A stretch of 64,000 bases of DNA from Bacteroides sp. M10 (GCF_014334015.1 NZ_CP060488.1:5352501-5416500); one strand, 5' to 3'; positions 50,608-61,318 are shown, numbered from the stretch's first letter. Notes: generated by a model not told the origin, from the sequence alone. Translations and numbers: made by a program.

Positions 50608-51765
50608 TTATTTACGTAAATGAACAGTCAGACGATTTCTATCTTCCAAGAAAAACTTTTTGACGTACTCCGAATCAAAGTTATTCTTCACTTTTGCATA
50701 TACATTCTCGGACAACTGCTTATACTCATCTTTGCCAAGTGCGTATGCCATAAGCATTGCTGCATATAATGAATCAGCAGATTTGACATCACAGACAAAG
50801 CCTGTTTTTCTATCTTCTATTAAATCAATCATCCCATTGATGCGAGTTACAATAGATGGTATACCAAGGGCTCCGGCCTCAAGGATTGTATTTGGAAATC
50901 CCTCACGATAACTTGGAATAACAAAATAATCTGCAGAAGCATGATACTTCTCCGGATTGCTAACACCACCTGTGAATACAACATTGTTCATGGAACGTGC
51001 CTTTGCCAACAACGACTGGTTCAACGAATCTATTTCGTCAGGGGCTCCCACCACAAACAAGAACGTATCGCTCTTGTCTAACCGCATGAAAGCTTCCAGA
51101 AGTTCGTTCACTCCCTTCTGAGGAACTATTCTACCAACAAAGCAAAAGACCTTTGTGCTCTCGCCAATGCCATACTGTGTATGTATCTCTTTTCGCCATT
51201 CCGCCTTCTTCTCTATATTGAACCGTGACATGTTCACTCCCTGAGCACTACCTTTACCCAGCACATTTCCTTTCCAATCAGGGAAAAGTCCTTCTCTGAT
51301 TGCCAACTTTTGATTGAGCAGACTGTCAGGTTGCACATTAGTAGAAAGCATACAAGTGAACCTCTCCAAGAATTTAAAGAACTTGTGCTTCCATCCTACA
51401 TAATCAGGATAAGGCATGCCCCACTGACAGAATATACGAACTGGAGTTCTAGCTAAGAAACCTGCCATGGCTGCATAAAGGCTAGCATTTGATGACGCGT
51501 ACTGTATTACATCAAAGCGTTCCCTTCTAAATATTTTAAATAGTCTATATGTGCATTTCAGAACCTCGATGGGATTGACGGCCCCACGATTCATCTCTAC
51601 TGGGATGTATGTCAGGGGAGCTATCTTGTTATCGCTAAAATCGTCACACGGCTGACAGATGATATAACCATTATAGCCATAGTCTGATACATATGTCAGC
51701 ATCGGCACCATAATCTTAGCCGTGCCAGGTCGTGTGGTAATTCCGCAAATTTTAATCGTCTTCAT
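50608..51765 (-). CDS. Glycosyltransferase family 4 (GT-B)
   Basis: A 385-residue GT-B enzyme of the GT4/GT1 type. The C-terminal donor-binding domain is clear: VFCFVGRIVPQKGVNELLEA, VVFTGGVSNPEKYHASADYF, VIPSYREGFPNTILEAGALG with the Glu-x7-Glu motif. It starts MKTIKICGITTRPGTAKIM. It adds a sugar to the lipid-linked capsule repeat on the cytosolic side. Donor and linkage are unknown. It follows the next gene upstream by 5 bases. Confidence 0.92.
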   Translation of the reverse strand: MKTIKICGITTRPGTAKIMVPMLTYVSDYGYNGYIICQPCDDFSDNKIAPLTYIPVEMNRGAVNPIEVLKCTYRLFKIFRRERFDVIQYASSNASLYAAMAGFLARTPVRIFCQWGMPYPDYVGWKHKFFKFLERFTCMLSTNVQPDSLLNQKLAIREGLFPDWKGNVLGKGSAQGVNMSRFNIEKKAEWRKEIHTQYGIGESTKVFCFVGRIVPQKGVNELLEAFMRLDKSDTFLFVVGAPDEIDSLNQSLLAKARSMNNVVFTGGVSNPEKYHASADYFVIPSYREGFPNTILEAGALGIPSIVTRINGMIDLIEDRKTGFVCDVKSADSLYAAMLMAYALGKDEYKQLSENVYAKVKNNFDSEYVKKFFLEDRNRLTVHLRK

Positions 51766-51770
51766 ATCTA

Positions 51771-52757
51771 TTAGTTCTTCATTCGTTTAATGCGCAACTG
51801 TAACAATTTTGCTGTCACTCTTAGCCCAAAGAGTTTCTTTGCTATTGCCACCTTCTTTACTTTAGGATCTTTGGTATAGTTCAACAGATAGCTGTACTGC
51901 TTTAGATATTGATACTTATTCTCTGCAAGCTCTCTATCAAGATAGTCCAGATAACCAAGGATTATACTATATTCGTAGGCAAGGAAAGAGTAAAGACAAA
52001 ACTTTGCTTCTTGCGTAATCTTTCGAAATTCAATCTTAGCAATCTCTGTCTCTAAAATATCTATCAAACTATCTATGTTGCGTTGTCCTATGTTGTGTGT
52101 AATTGAGCCAGCGACTCCTTGCCTGTAGGCATATACATATTCGTTGACGAAAAGGCTACTCTGCGAAGCTTCCAGTAGATTGATAAACCATGGTATATCT
52201 TCCGAAAGCTGGCCTCTCTTGAAATTCACTTTGTTCTCAATCAATACGTGCTTTTTTATCATCTTAGTACAAGCACTCATCACAATTGAACTTGTCTTAG
52301 TCAGCAGGCAAATTGTTTCGCTGTTGCTGTGTGGCTTTGCCAGTTCATCAACGTACTTCGCCCACGGCTTGCACGTATTACTGTCTGAATAATAGTAGCT
52401 GCAATTGAAGCCAATAAAGTCAACCTCTGGAAACTCCTTTGCTTTTGCAACTAGATGCTCCAGATTGTCTTTACCCAGCCAAAAATCATCACCATCCACA
52501 AACACGACATACTCACCTGTTGCATATTCCAATCCATAGTTTCTGGCATCCGACAGTCCGCCATTCAGCTTGTGTAGTGCTTTTACGCGACTGTCTTTCT
52601 TTGCCCATTCGTCACACTTGGCCGGACAGTTGTCTGGTGAGCCGTCATCAACAAGCATCACTTCTATATCAGAGTACGTCTGGCACAGTATGCTTTCTAC
52701 ACATTGATCAATGTATTGCTCAACTTTGTAAATAGGAATTATAAAAGAAACCTTCAT
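51771..52757 (-). CDS. Glycosyltransferase family 2 (GT-A)
   Basis: A 328-residue GT2 enzyme. The N-terminal catalytic domain has SFIIPIYKVEQYIDQCVESI, QTYSDIEVMLVDDGSPD, LNGGLSDARNYGLEYATGEY and VFVDGDDFW (Asp-x-Asp). The C-terminal half is helical and basic (LFGLRVTAKLLQLRIKRMK). It adds a sugar to the capsule repeat; specificity is unknown. The ATG overlaps the stop codon region of the acyltransferase upstream by 4 bases. Confidence 0.92.
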   Translation of the reverse strand: MKVSFIIPIYKVEQYIDQCVESILCQTYSDIEVMLVDDGSPDNCPAKCDEWAKKDSRVKALHKLNGGLSDARNYGLEYATGEYVVFVDGDDFWLGKDNLEHLVAKAKEFPEVDFIGFNCSYYYSDSNTCKPWAKYVDELAKPHSNSETICLLTKTSSIVMSACTKMIKKHVLIENKVNFKRGQLSEDIPWFINLLEASQSSLFVNEYVYAYRQGVAGSITHNIGQRNIDSLIDILETEIAKIEFRKITQEAKFCLYSFLAYEYSIILGYLDYLDRELAENKYQYLKQYSYLLNYTKDPKVKKVAIAKKLFGLRVTAKLLQLRIKRMKN

Positions 52758-53464
52758 TCTATACCTGCTGCTTTCAAAAAATCTTCAAAATCTTTATACT
52801 TAGCTTTATGACTATTCTTGTAATGTTCATAAGCTGGTCCCAATTGAAATTTTATTATTTCTGCTAATTCGGGATAAACCTCAATTTTGTCACCATCAAT
52901 AAACAGGACAAATTCTTCTCTAAAGTCCGTAAGGACAGGCCTCCTGTCAAATCGTTCCTGAATACTCTTGGCATAAGCCATCGCTTCGCTTATACACTTA
53001 TTCTTTCGCTTCTCATAGTATTCATCTAATCCGATTATGGGTTTACATGGAACTCCGCCAGCAATACAGTTTGAAGGTACATCCTTTGTCACAATACTAC
53101 CAGCAGCAATGAATACATTATCTCCTATAGTCACACCTTTTAGAACCGTACAATTAATACCAAACCTGACATTATCACCTATAATTACATGTCCAGATGA
53201 TGGTATGAAATCCTTATATAAGTTCCGAAAGATGCCAGAAACAAAATCATGAGTTACTAATGTGAAATTCCTATTGATTGCCACATTATTCCCAATTCTT
53301 ATCAAGGAAGGTCGAGTTACATCAATATTAATCGTTGTTGTATTATATACAACCAAATTATCTCCAATCTCAATTCCCTTGTTCTTTAACCATTTTATAT
53401 ATGCTTTCGCACCTAAATGTTTGGCTATCTCACGATATGCGACCTCGTATATTTTTGACAGCAT
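52754..53464 (-). CDS. Hexapeptide-repeat acyltransferase
   Basis: A 236-residue left-handed beta-helix acyltransferase. Hexapeptide turns run through IGDNLVVYNTTTINIDV, IIGDNVRFGINCTVLKGVTI and GDNVFIAAGSIVTKDVPSNC, ending IAGGVPCKPI, as in CatB/LacA-like O-acetyltransferases. It then has a longer C-terminal helical tail of about 90 residues. It would transfer acetyl or another acyl group from a CoA donor to a capsule sugar. The tail is unusual and its role unknown. Confidence 0.88.
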   Translation of the reverse strand: MLSKIYEVAYREIAKHLGAKAYIKWLKNKGIEIGDNLVVYNTTTINIDVTRPSLIRIGNNVAINRNFTLVTHDFVSGIFRNLYKDFIPSSGHVIIGDNVRFGINCTVLKGVTIGDNVFIAAGSIVTKDVPSNCIAGGVPCKPIIGLDEYYEKRKNKCISEAMAYAKSIQERFDRRPVLTDFREEFVLFIDGDKIEVYPELAEIIKFQLGPAYEHYKNSHKAKYKDFEDFLKAAGIE

Positions 53465-53467
53465 AAT

Positions 53468-54283
53468 TTATCCTTTATTTGATATTTTATATTTGCGCAA
53501 GGTTCTATGAATTTGATTTTTAAAGGCTATTAAATACCATCGATAGAGGTGTAGATATACAACAAGAGTATTATTGTACTTCTTTTTAAAAGAAAGCAAA
53601 CGGTCTTTGCTTTCTTTTTTTAATGACAATGTTCCAGAAACTCCTCCGTCTGTCATATTGGTTACGACAGCGCTAAAACCATAAAAATCTATTCCTGCCT
53701 TATAAGCGCGGTTGAACCAGTCTATGTCGGCACTAATCTGGAAACGATCATCATAATAGCCTACCTTCTCATAAATACTTTTCGGAACAATTGTGGCTGG
53801 ATGAGTCAGTCCCATACTATCATGTCGGTAGGCTCTTGCCAAGTCTTCAGATGATATAGTTTTGGAAACGAACAACAATGTACCATCAACAGAGATATAG
53901 TTCATTCTGCCAATAAGGATTGTATTCTTAGCCTGCTGTGTGTTTTGTTGTTGGTCAACTTCCCATATCTTTGTCAAAGCGTCTGGCTCCATATAGTCGT
54001 CGCTATTCACTATCCATACATATTTGCCTGAAGCCCATTTGCATCCTTTATTAAATGCATCATATATACCCTTGTCCGGCTCGGACCTCCATTTCATGTG
54101 TCCGTTAAACAATGGTTCATATTTTTGTATAATACTAAGAGTAGTATCTTTTGATACACCATCAACAATCAAATATTCATAATCTGTAAATTGTTGACTA
54201 AGGACAGATTTTATAGTTCGTTCAATAGTTTTCTCACTATTATAACAAACAGTAACAATCGTTATAAACGGATTAATGCTCAT
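53468..54283 (-). CDS. Glycosyltransferase family 2 (WcaA-like)
   Basis: A 271-residue GT2 enzyme: [59 protein letters not shown] and the VNSDDY metal motif. The middle segment [21 protein letters not shown] is typical of WcaA/'colanic acid' glycosyltransferases. It overlaps the next gene upstream by 11 bases. Donor and acceptor are unknown. Confidence 0.92.
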   Translation of the reverse strand: MSINPFITIVTVCYNSEKTIERTIKSVLSQQFTDYEYLIVDGVSKDTTLSIIQKYEPLFNGHMKWRSEPDKGIYDAFNKGCKWASGKYVWIVNSDDYMEPDALTKIWEVDQQQNTQQAKNTILIGRMNYISVDGTLLFVSKTISSEDLARAYRHDSMGLTHPATIVPKSIYEKVGYYDDRFQISADIDWFNRAYKAGIDFYGFSAVVTNMTDGGVSGTLSLKKESKDRLLSFKKKYNNTLVVYLHLYRWYLIAFKNQIHRTLRKYKISNKG

Positions 54284-54965
54284 TACAATGTTTTATATTA
54301 CAATAAACTTCAATATCTTTGAATTCTTGAGAATGTTCTTTTATCCATCTGATCGGTTTGTCCCACCATGGATTAGAAAGTAGCTTTTCAATTTGTTGCT
54401 CGTTAAATCTATACTTAATGACTTTCGCAGGAACGCCACCTACTATTGCATATGGTGGCACATCTTTTGTCACAACCGCTCCCGCTGCTATAATAGCCCC
54501 ATGTCCGATAGTAACGCCCCCCAATATAGTTGCACGAGATCCAATCCATACATCATTTCCGACAATGACTCCATAACTGTCAACTGTCAAATACTCTTCA
54601 AAGCAGTTCTTGTCAACAAATGAATCGAGGCATTGTTTAGCGGTGCTAAAAAATACTGGAGACGTGGACACGAAAGTGTGAGATGGATGTGTAGCTAAAA
54701 GAACTTTTACCGACTCTCCGATGCTACAGAACGCACCAATCCTGCAATGCTCTAATTTACAGCCTTCCTGTATGTAGGTAAAAGAACCTACCTCACTGTC
54801 CTTGATGTTTGTGTTGCGGTGAATCCAGACATTTGTGCCAAGCTTTGTAGCAGGATTGAACAGTACACCCGATGACAGGCGAACATTATTATGCTTGTAG
54901 GCTATTCGTTTGATTTGTCGCCAACAACCTACAAGGAATCTGCGGAATATATTGTCTGTTGTCAT
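54273..54965 (-). CDS. CatB-related O-acetyltransferase
   Basis: About 230 residues of left-handed beta-helix acetyltransferase. Repeats run through [19 protein letters not shown] and [20 protein letters not shown]. The active-site loop holds the [13 protein letters not shown] histidine. Then [20 protein letters not shown] and [20 protein letters not shown]. It is of the Vat/CatB type and would O-acetylate a capsule sugar. Start ATG 54965 ([10 protein letters not shown]) is preferred; the in-frame ATG at 54980 overlaps the upstream gene by 4 bases and is also possible. Confidence 0.9.
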   Translation of the reverse strand: MTTDNIFRRFLVGCWRQIKRIAYKHNNVRLSSGVLFNPATKLGTNVWIHRNTNIKDSEVGSFTYIQEGCKLEHCRIGAFCSIGESVKVLLATHPSHTFVSTSPVFFSTAKQCLDSFVDKNCFEEYLTVDSYGVIVGNDVWIGSRATILGGVTIGHGAIIAAGAVVTKDVPPYAIVGGVPAKVIKYRFNEQQIEKLLSNPWWDKPIRWIKEHSQEFKDIEVYCNIKHCNEH

Positions 54966-54976
54966 GATGTTGAGTG

Positions 54977-56116
54977 TCAAAACCTGTTACATAACTCCTT
55001 CAAGAAGTTCTTGAGACCATACTTACGAATAACAGAGAGACCTGACTCCAACGATGCTGTGTAAAGGTATGTTACACCACTGACTCCATATTTCTGCTCC
55101 GTACAGTCAGTATCGTACAAGAATATCTCTTCCCCCTCAACTCTGTCTATAACTCCCATCTCGACTGGCCTGTAGGTCAAGGCAAAGGATTTTACCTTTG
55201 GCAGTTTTACTTTTTGCGAAGTAAGCCAGAAACGTCTTTTCTGTCTGTTCCCTTTAGTGCCATTAATATCTACGCAACATTCTTCCTCTGAAAGGCCAAG
55301 AGATTTATATATGGCTTTATTCTCAAAGAAACCATCATAGCACACAGCTTCTTCGGCTGAGTCTGGAAAGGAGAAGTCGGTTTTCTTTCCTTGTTGGAGT
55401 GTTGTCTGGAAAATATAACTGACATCTTCAGAAGAGTGTTCGCCCTGTTCTGTATAATTGGTTGTCAATGAAACATAAGGATGGAGGAAATATTTGTCGG
55501 TCTCGATGCAGTACCGGGTGTGATATTTCAACCACGATTTACTCCAACAGCAGATAATTTCTGGTAGATGTGGTTCAGACGTGAACTCCTGATGTTCAAG
55601 ATACCACGCATGAAACTCGTTCCACTGAGGTTTCATCCACACTTCTCCCCACGACATGGCACAATTCATAAAGTAGCCATCATATTCGTTCTTTACTGGG
55701 ATGAATGAAGTACGAGTGAGATAGTTACAGCTAAAACTGTATAAGCTTATCCCGCACACTTCTTTACTATCCATATACTTGTCGGATGCTTGTCGGGTAT
55801 AGGTATAGAAGCATGGCGATACGACAAGATCGTCTTCAAGAATAATCAATGTATCAAATTTTTCAAACCACTCTCCTAAACTCATCATATGATTGCGCAG
55901 GCCCAAGTTCTTCTCATGCTTTCGGACAATCCTTTCGCCGTGTGGCCAATGATAGTCATCAGCGAACTTCTCGACAGCATCTGTTTTGCTCTTGTCTATA
56001 CTAATAATCAGCGTTGGTCTTTCGTCACCATATTCCGCATTTTCCAAAGACTTTAGCAATCGAGTCAATGAGTCTATCCTGTTGTATGTGACAGCTATTA
56101 TAGCTATTTTGTTCAT
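54977..56116 (-). CDS. Glycosyltransferase (GT-A, GNT-I/GT2-like)
   Basis: A 379-residue GT-A-fold transferase: [20 protein letters not shown] at the N-terminus, the [20 protein letters not shown] stretch and the metal motif [14 protein letters not shown] (Glu-Asp-Asp). Further on, [19 protein letters not shown] resembles the acceptor region of 'GNT-I-like' bacterial transferases. The C-terminal 100 residues have no clear match. The sugar is unknown. Confidence 0.85.
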   Translation of the reverse strand: MNKIAIIAVTYNRIDSLTRLLKSLENAEYGDERPTLIISIDKSKTDAVEKFADDYHWPHGERIVRKHEKNLGLRNHMMSLGEWFEKFDTLIILEDDLVVSPCFYTYTRQASDKYMDSKEVCGISLYSFSCNYLTRTSFIPVKNEYDGYFMNCAMSWGEVWMKPQWNEFHAWYLEHQEFTSEPHLPEIICCWSKSWLKYHTRYCIETDKYFLHPYVSLTTNYTEQGEHSSEDVSYIFQTTLQQGKKTDFSFPDSAEEAVCYDGFFENKAIYKSLGLSEEECCVDINGTKGNRQKRRFWLTSQKVKLPKVKSFALTYRPVEMGVIDRVEGEEIFLYDTDCTEQKYGVSGVTYLYTASLESGLSVIRKYGLKNFLKELCNRF

Positions 56117-56126
56117 TGCAGTTCTA

Positions 56127-57200
56127 TTATATCGATTTCAAATACCTCAATGTCCTGTTTCTCAAATTTTGCAATCTCAGGTCAACCGCGACATAGTCAA
56201 TGGAATCTGTGATTACAGGTATTGGAGAATATGGTGCAAGAAACCGGTTGGATAGGCCACAGTTATCTAAAAGAGTTTTTGCTCTCGCAGCATTTACCTT
56301 AAAAGACACATAAAATTCTTTATGAAAGATGATTGAAAATGCCAGTCCATGAAACGAGGAAGAAAGAACATATTCAGCGTTTCTAATGAGGTTCACGAAA
56401 TCATCTGGACCTACAGTTTGCACATCAGAATGATTAGTGATACATTTAGAGTTCCCATCAATATATTTTACATCCAGCCCCTTAGACTGCGCAAATTGCT
56501 GAATGACAGTATAATCAAAACATCCATTCAGTGCATATACAAGTAAATATTTTCTGCCATCGAATTTTTGCAGCTTTATTATTTTATTCCAATCATTGAT
56601 GGTCAGAAGGAGAGTCGGATCGAGTGTAAGATAAACGTCCTTGAAGCCCAGTTTCTCAACATATTCCTTCAAATCGCCCTCGCGAACAGACATTTGAGAG
56701 AAATGTCCTATATAGTCTTTCAAAAGTGCATCATCTTCTGAATTGTGAGGAAGAATTCCCATGCTTGCAGAAAAAGCCACGTGTCTTGATGCCTTGAATT
56801 GATTACACGCGAAATAAACAGGATTATACTTATTCAGACCAGGCTGCTTTCTCCATATTTGGTCACTACCATAAACTATAACATCAAAACATTCACAGAC
56901 AGGCTTTGATTGAGGTGATATATATCTGTTTATGAATGAAGTGAAAACTTTTCTTCTTTCACAGTTAGCTTTAAAGTTAACAATGGAGTTCCGCAAATAG
57001 AATATCGAATCTTTGACTGTAGGCATTGTAAAAAAACGATGAAACGAAAATATGGAATATTGCTCTTGGTGATATTTCGGCCAATAATCAACAAAATAAG
57101 GAGTGTGTCCTAAACTTGACAAAATGTATGACGTTGCCAAAGCTTGTAGGCACCCTCCAAAATTGTAAGGTTTATGGAACGTAACTATGCCCACTTTCAT
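56127..57200 (-). CDS. Polysaccharide pyruvyl transferase family protein
   Basis: A 357-residue protein of the pyruvyl transferase family, which adds a pyruvate ketal from PEP to a sugar and gives capsules a negative charge. Family marks are VGIVTFHKPYNFGGCLQALA, VYGSDQIWRKQPGLNKYN, ARHVAFSASMGI-like (SRHVAFSASMG), and NAEYVLSSSFHGLAFSIIF near the C-terminus. The start overlaps the end of the next upstream gene by 4 bases. Confidence 0.9.
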   Translation of the reverse strand: MKVGIVTFHKPYNFGGCLQALATSYILSSLGHTPYFVDYWPKYHQEQYSIFSFHRFFTMPTVKDSIFYLRNSIVNFKANCERRKVFTSFINRYISPQSKPVCECFDVIVYGSDQIWRKQPGLNKYNPVYFACNQFKASRHVAFSASMGILPHNSEDDALLKDYIGHFSQMSVREGDLKEYVEKLGFKDVYLTLDPTLLLTINDWNKIIKLQKFDGRKYLLVYALNGCFDYTVIQQFAQSKGLDVKYIDGNSKCITNHSDVQTVGPDDFVNLIRNAEYVLSSSFHGLAFSIIFHKEFYVSFKVNAARAKTLLDNCGLSNRFLAPYSPIPVITDSIDYVAVDLRLQNLRNRTLRYLKSI

Positions 57201-58162
57201 AATTTATACTTATCGATTAATTCCCCATGGAAAGTTGTCTTTCCATAAACCTCATTTTGGTATACAACTTTCTGGGTCAGTTTAAAAGCTCCGGTATCAC
57301 TCGTCATCTCTGCCCATTTATTTGCGTCAAACGGATTGTTCATTGCCAGATATAAATCATAGAGATGTGAATTATTATAATGAATATTGTCGATTACTTG
57401 CTTTATGCGAGGTACAGTATCGTAGCCAATTTTAATAATAAAATTCTGGATGAAATAGTCAATTGTTCCTATGTGCTCTTTATAATATGCACACATTCCA
57501 TCAAAAGCAAACTTGGTAACGATATTACCTTTCTTACCGTACATGAAGAAACCACTCCACATACATCCTGAAACAACTTGCCCAATCATATACTCTTTGT
57601 ACACATGATCAAGTTTAATAGACCAAAACTCGGCATTGGTGTTTATAAACTGATAGAAGTTTTTGCATGTCCATACCGAGGAATCTATCCACAAACCACC
57701 CTGAAAGTACAAAAGAGCTTCGCGCAGGATGTCGGAGAACTGTGTAATAGTAAGATAACCACAATTCAATCTCTCCAATACATGCTCTGGTATCGTGACA
57801 TAATCTTTATAGTTGTCCTGAGTTATCAAGTGAATCTTGTAACCCTGCGGAATATTTTCATTCAAGCTCTTGAAACATTTCTTGCATAGCTCCGGCATAT
57901 TGTTGTAACCTTGCCACCAACAAACCCAGATATTTTTACTGTCATCTTCTAAACAAATGTTATTATTTGAATTGTATTGATCTATCTGGTCTGACAAGAA
58001 GTTCTCAAGATATTCATACACAATATTGATATACTTATCTCTATCCTTCTGCCAATTTCTCCACATTTGCTTATAGTAGAAATGCCTCAAACTAAAAAAA
58101 AGCCCGAAATCTTTAATTGCCAAACGCAGTTTCTTAAACTCATCTATACAATAATCAATCAT
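57197..58162 (-). CDS. Capsular polysaccharide glycosyltransferase (GT32-like)
   Basis: A 321-residue protein of the Caps_synth/GT32-like group. The motifs are NIWVCWWQGYNNMPELCKKC, YKIHLITQDNYKDYV, and ITQFSDILREALLYFQGGLW followed by the IDSS variant of Asp-x-Asp. It then has a conserved WSGFFMYGKKG. It would transfer a hexose to the repeat unit. The ATG overlaps the flippase end by 4 bases. Confidence 0.88.
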   Translation of the reverse strand: MIDYCIDEFKKLRLAIKDFGLFFSLRHFYYKQMWRNWQKDRDKYINIVYEYLENFLSDQIDQYNSNNNICLEDDSKNIWVCWWQGYNNMPELCKKCFKSLNENIPQGYKIHLITQDNYKDYVTIPEHVLERLNCGYLTITQFSDILREALLYFQGGLWIDSSVWTCKNFYQFINTNAEFWSIKLDHVYKEYMIGQVVSGCMWSGFFMYGKKGNIVTKFAFDGMCAYYKEHIGTIDYFIQNFIIKIGYDTVPRIKQVIDNIHYNNSHLYDLYLAMNNPFDANKWAEMTSDTGAFKLTQKVVYQNEVYGKTTFHGELIDKYKL

Positions 58163-59688
58163 AAGTTATATATTTTTTGTTTTATCTTGCTTTTTACCGT
58201 CTGCCTTTCTGCTTTCGTCATTCCCAACAGCCAAACAGACACACACATCATCAGGCAGGAAATGAAGAAACAAATAATCATATTACTCAACGAGTCTTCT
58301 GTCACAATGTGATACAGCAATGGGAGTGATGCCGCAAAAAGTGTCACTAAAACCGATGGAATAAAGATGCCTCTTACGACATCAATCATTTTTATATTGA
58401 CCAACGCGCAGGACATTTCTATTCTAACCAGAGCTGCTATGAAACCAATAACTACATGCACTACAAATACTGAATATGCATCAAATCCTAACTTCAGAAA
58501 AATGTAGGATACTGGCAAGATTAATATAAGCAGTCCGCTGACTATTATCTGATACCTCTTTATGTTGCCTGTAGCTTGTATTGCCTTGCCGAAAGGGTTT
58601 GATACAGCATCGTACATTGTGGTTAGGAGTATCAAACGCATAAACAACGTAGTACACTCCGGTACTTCTACCAGCCATAACGAAAGGAGATAATCCGCCT
58701 CTATCATAATAGGTAATGACATGAAAAGAAGTAGAAAGTAAGAGTACTTGGAACTTGTAAACATCAGTTTACGCAAATAATCTACATCTCCCTTTGCATA
58801 CGACTTTATAATTTGCGGGTCGATGGCAAGTTGGAAATTTCCGACAAACTGTGTTACAACTCCTTGAATTTGAACAGCAATTCCTCTTGCGGCATTCACA
58901 GATGGTGCAAAAAACATTCCTAACAAGACATTCAGTCCCTGAGTAAAGCCAATGTTGGCAAAACCTCCGAACATAGCCCAGCCTGTGAAACTATATATAC
59001 TCCTTACTTTCGCCCATCTGATCTTCCAAACAACCGTTGTTTCTTTGAATTTGTATTTGCAATACAGATAATAAAGCAGTGGGATTGTTATCTGTACGAT
59101 AGCAATTAACCCTGCGTAAACAATAAGTTTATCATAAGTTATTATATAAATAATATATGATATAGCAAGCTTTGAAAAGACCTCATATATGGAAATATAG
59201 GCAAACGCCTCCATCTTTTCGTGAGCTATAATAAGAGCGTTGTATGGGAAGCTTATAAAACTTACTACAAATGCAATAACTGAAAATTGGAATACTATCT
59301 GCGCTGCTCCTATTCGCTCGGCAGGTATTGCCAGCTTGTTGTTAACGAACCAACTACCAAAACTTTCAGCTAGGATAACCACTAGCACTGCAAGTGCAAT
59401 GTAAATAATGACACAAGTGGAGAATGTTGACTTTAGCTCTTTAGTGTCGTTATTTCCCAAGTCGAAAGTAATAAAACGCTGTGTTGCTGAAACAAGACCA
59501 GCTCGTAGCACAGAGAACATAGCAACAAACCCTCCAACTACATTGTATATGCCAAAGTCTTCAACCCCTAACGAATCGAGAATTACTCTTGATGTATATA
59601 GACCTACAATAAGAGTAATAAACATCCGCACATAAAGCAGAATGGTATTTTTGGCTATTCGTTTATTGCTGGCTGAGTTATCTGACAT
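58159..59688 (-). CDS. Wzx-like polysaccharide flippase
   Basis: A 509-residue membrane protein with about 12-14 helices, of the MATE/MOP polysaccharide transporter superfamily. The N-terminus has KNTILLYVRMFITLIVGLYT and YTSRVILDSLGVEDFGIYNV, which is typical of Wzx. The middle segment GIAVQIQGVVTQFVGNFQLA and DPQIIKSYAKGDVDY fit the same group. It should flip the lipid-linked repeat unit across the inner membrane. It overlaps the Wzy-like gene by 11 bases. Confidence 0.92.
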   Translation of the reverse strand: MSDNSASNKRIAKNTILLYVRMFITLIVGLYTSRVILDSLGVEDFGIYNVVGGFVAMFSVLRAGLVSATQRFITFDLGNNDTKELKSTFSTCVIIYIALAVLVVILAESFGSWFVNNKLAIPAERIGAAQIVFQFSVIAFVVSFISFPYNALIIAHEKMEAFAYISIYEVFSKLAISYIIYIITYDKLIVYAGLIAIVQITIPLLYYLYCKYKFKETTVVWKIRWAKVRSIYSFTGWAMFGGFANIGFTQGLNVLLGMFFAPSVNAARGIAVQIQGVVTQFVGNFQLAIDPQIIKSYAKGDVDYLRKLMFTSSKYSYFLLLFMSLPIMIEADYLLSLWLVEVPECTTLFMRLILLTTMYDAVSNPFGKAIQATGNIKRYQIIVSGLLILILPVSYIFLKLGFDAYSVFVVHVVIGFIAALVRIEMSCALVNIKMIDVVRGIFIPSVLVTLFAASLPLLYHIVTEDSLSNMIICFFISCLMMCVSVWLLGMTKAERQTVKSKIKQKIYNL

Positions 59689-60928
59689 AAGCCTTTAATT
59701 CTTTTGCATTCGTCCTAAGCAAAGCTGTATTATATCCAAGATATATAAAAAAGGACGGGAAAAGAATATAGGAATATGAAAACTGCAGGGAGACGATACC
59801 CAAGCATAACATCATAAAACTGAACATCTTGGTCTCCCCCCCATGTTGTAGACTTTTCAGAAACCGGAACGCTAAAATGCATAATATAAGTCCACCTCCA
59901 ATTATACCAAAAGAAACCAAGAGTTCCAATTCAAGATTATGAGTATAACCACCTGTAGGTGTGAATAATCTATCGCTACCAAAGCCATATCCCAATAAAG
60001 TATTATCATTTCTAATAGCGTCCCATACATTCCCGTAAAACTCATCTCTATATGACGATTCTGACAAATTTGTCATTTGGTCCTCCAATATACTCCGGAA
60101 GACTCGGGTACTGAAACCAAACTGTTCCGCATAAAACGACAGGAAAAACATAATCGGAGTTAAAAAATAATAGAATAAAAAACAAAATATTATAACTATT
60201 AATTTTTTAAACACATTCTTTTTCTTGTGTGTGTTAAAGACAATCAGATATATGAGTATATAGAATGCTAAAACTATAATTGGTCCACGTGCTCCCATTG
60301 ACAACAGCAAGAATGTACCTATTATGAACATTACCAAATCGCAGATATCGCGTCTCTTAATTGCATTATGGAAAAGGAAGAAAAGCGAGAATAGAAAACC
60401 GTAAGCCGTTTCCATCTGCTCTCCTAACGTATCGTCGAATGACTCTCCCATTTCTACAAAACCAAGCAAAAGACACGCTTGCCAGAATATCTGTGCCCAA
60501 AATCCAATTCTTGCAACTAGTAATAGAACATCCTTATCTCTATCATAAGACATGCATAAACCAACGAAAAAAAACGGCACGACATTCAAAAGAAACTTTT
60601 GGGCATTTTCTTCTACAAAATTTAACGAACTTGGATAAAGTGCAGGAGATAAGAGGAAGAATGTAACAAGAAAGAGATAAAACAATATATCCTTAACCGT
60701 TATTGACCTCTTTGCAATGTTACTTGCCATCAAAAAACCAATTACATATAAAGTAGGAGTAATTATGATTGTATATTCTCCCAAACCCGCTATGATGAAA
60801 AACGGAGAAATGAGTTTATATGACAATGGTACAAGAGCAGCAAAGAATATGAAGAACAAACCTTTCTGATCTTTAGATAAATTTGTAAATTGCTTGAAAA
60901 TATTAAGTGATCCAATCATAAGTCTCAT
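59678..60928 (-). CDS. Wzy-like polysaccharide polymerase
   Basis: A 416-residue membrane protein with about ten to twelve helices and a large periplasmic loop. That loop, FSTRVFRSILEDQMTNLSES, leads into YGNVWDAIRNDNTLLGYGFG and TGGYTHNLELELLVSFGIIG, which resembles the RxxLW...HN/E pattern of O-antigen ligase/polymerase (Wzy_C) domains. The very A+T-rich coding sequence (for example near 60170-60230) is like other Wzy genes. It should join repeat units in the periplasm. Confidence 0.85.
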   Translation of the reverse strand: MRLMIGSLNIFKQFTNLSKDQKGLFFIFFAALVPLSYKLISPFFIIAGLGEYTIIITPTLYVIGFLMASNIAKRSITVKDILFYLFLVTFFLLSPALYPSSLNFVEENAQKFLLNVVPFFFVGLCMSYDRDKDVLLLVARIGFWAQIFWQACLLLGFVEMGESFDDTLGEQMETAYGFLFSLFFLFHNAIKRRDICDLVMFIIGTFLLLSMGARGPIIVLAFYILIYLIVFNTHKKKNVFKKLIVIIFCFLFYYFLTPIMFFLSFYAEQFGFSTRVFRSILEDQMTNLSESSYRDEFYGNVWDAIRNDNTLLGYGFGSDRLFTPTGGYTHNLELELLVSFGIIGGGLILCILAFRFLKSLQHGGETKMFSFMMLCLGIVSLQFSYSYILFPSFFIYLGYNTALLRTNAKELKAYVR

Positions 60929-61033
60929 TCAAGTATATAGAGTGCAATTTCATTTGCACACCTCTTATAGCTTTGTGGAAGCAGGTGGCATCCATCCTTG
61001 GTTAACTTTCGTAACATCAAATTACCATCATAA

Positions 61034-61255
61034 TGCAAAAAACGCGTCTATGTAAACAATGTTTCATTCTTTTGCTGTCAATTGGGTGCATTTTACAATT
61101 TTGAAGATGCCATCAATCATATTGCCACGTCATTAGGCATTGACGAAAAGGTTCTTCATTTCGCAAATGCAAAAGAATACCCATGGAATATTATACTAAC
61201 TACCTCCAATCCATACTGTCCTGTGCAGAGAAAAGTTCCTACGGTAAGCGAGTAA
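61034..61255 (+). pseudogene. Possible glycosyltransferase remnant on the opposite strand
   Basis: In the 390-base gap between the Wzy-like gene and the dehydrogenase, plus-strand frame from 61034 is open for 73 codons without a start. It reads RVYVNNVSFFCCQLGAFYNF, EDAINHIATSLG, then EKVLHFANAKEYPWN before a TAA at 61253-61255. The last segment recalls the C-terminal 'HFxGxxKPW' of GT8-type glycosyltransferases. If so it is a broken gene left by recombination, since every other capsule gene is on the minus strand. No other gene is seen in this gap. Confidence 0.35.
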
Positions 61256-61318
61256 CGACGAAATTAAAAATGCCAACAAAATGATTGAATCTATAATAAA
61301 GTATATTTCTGATGTAAA

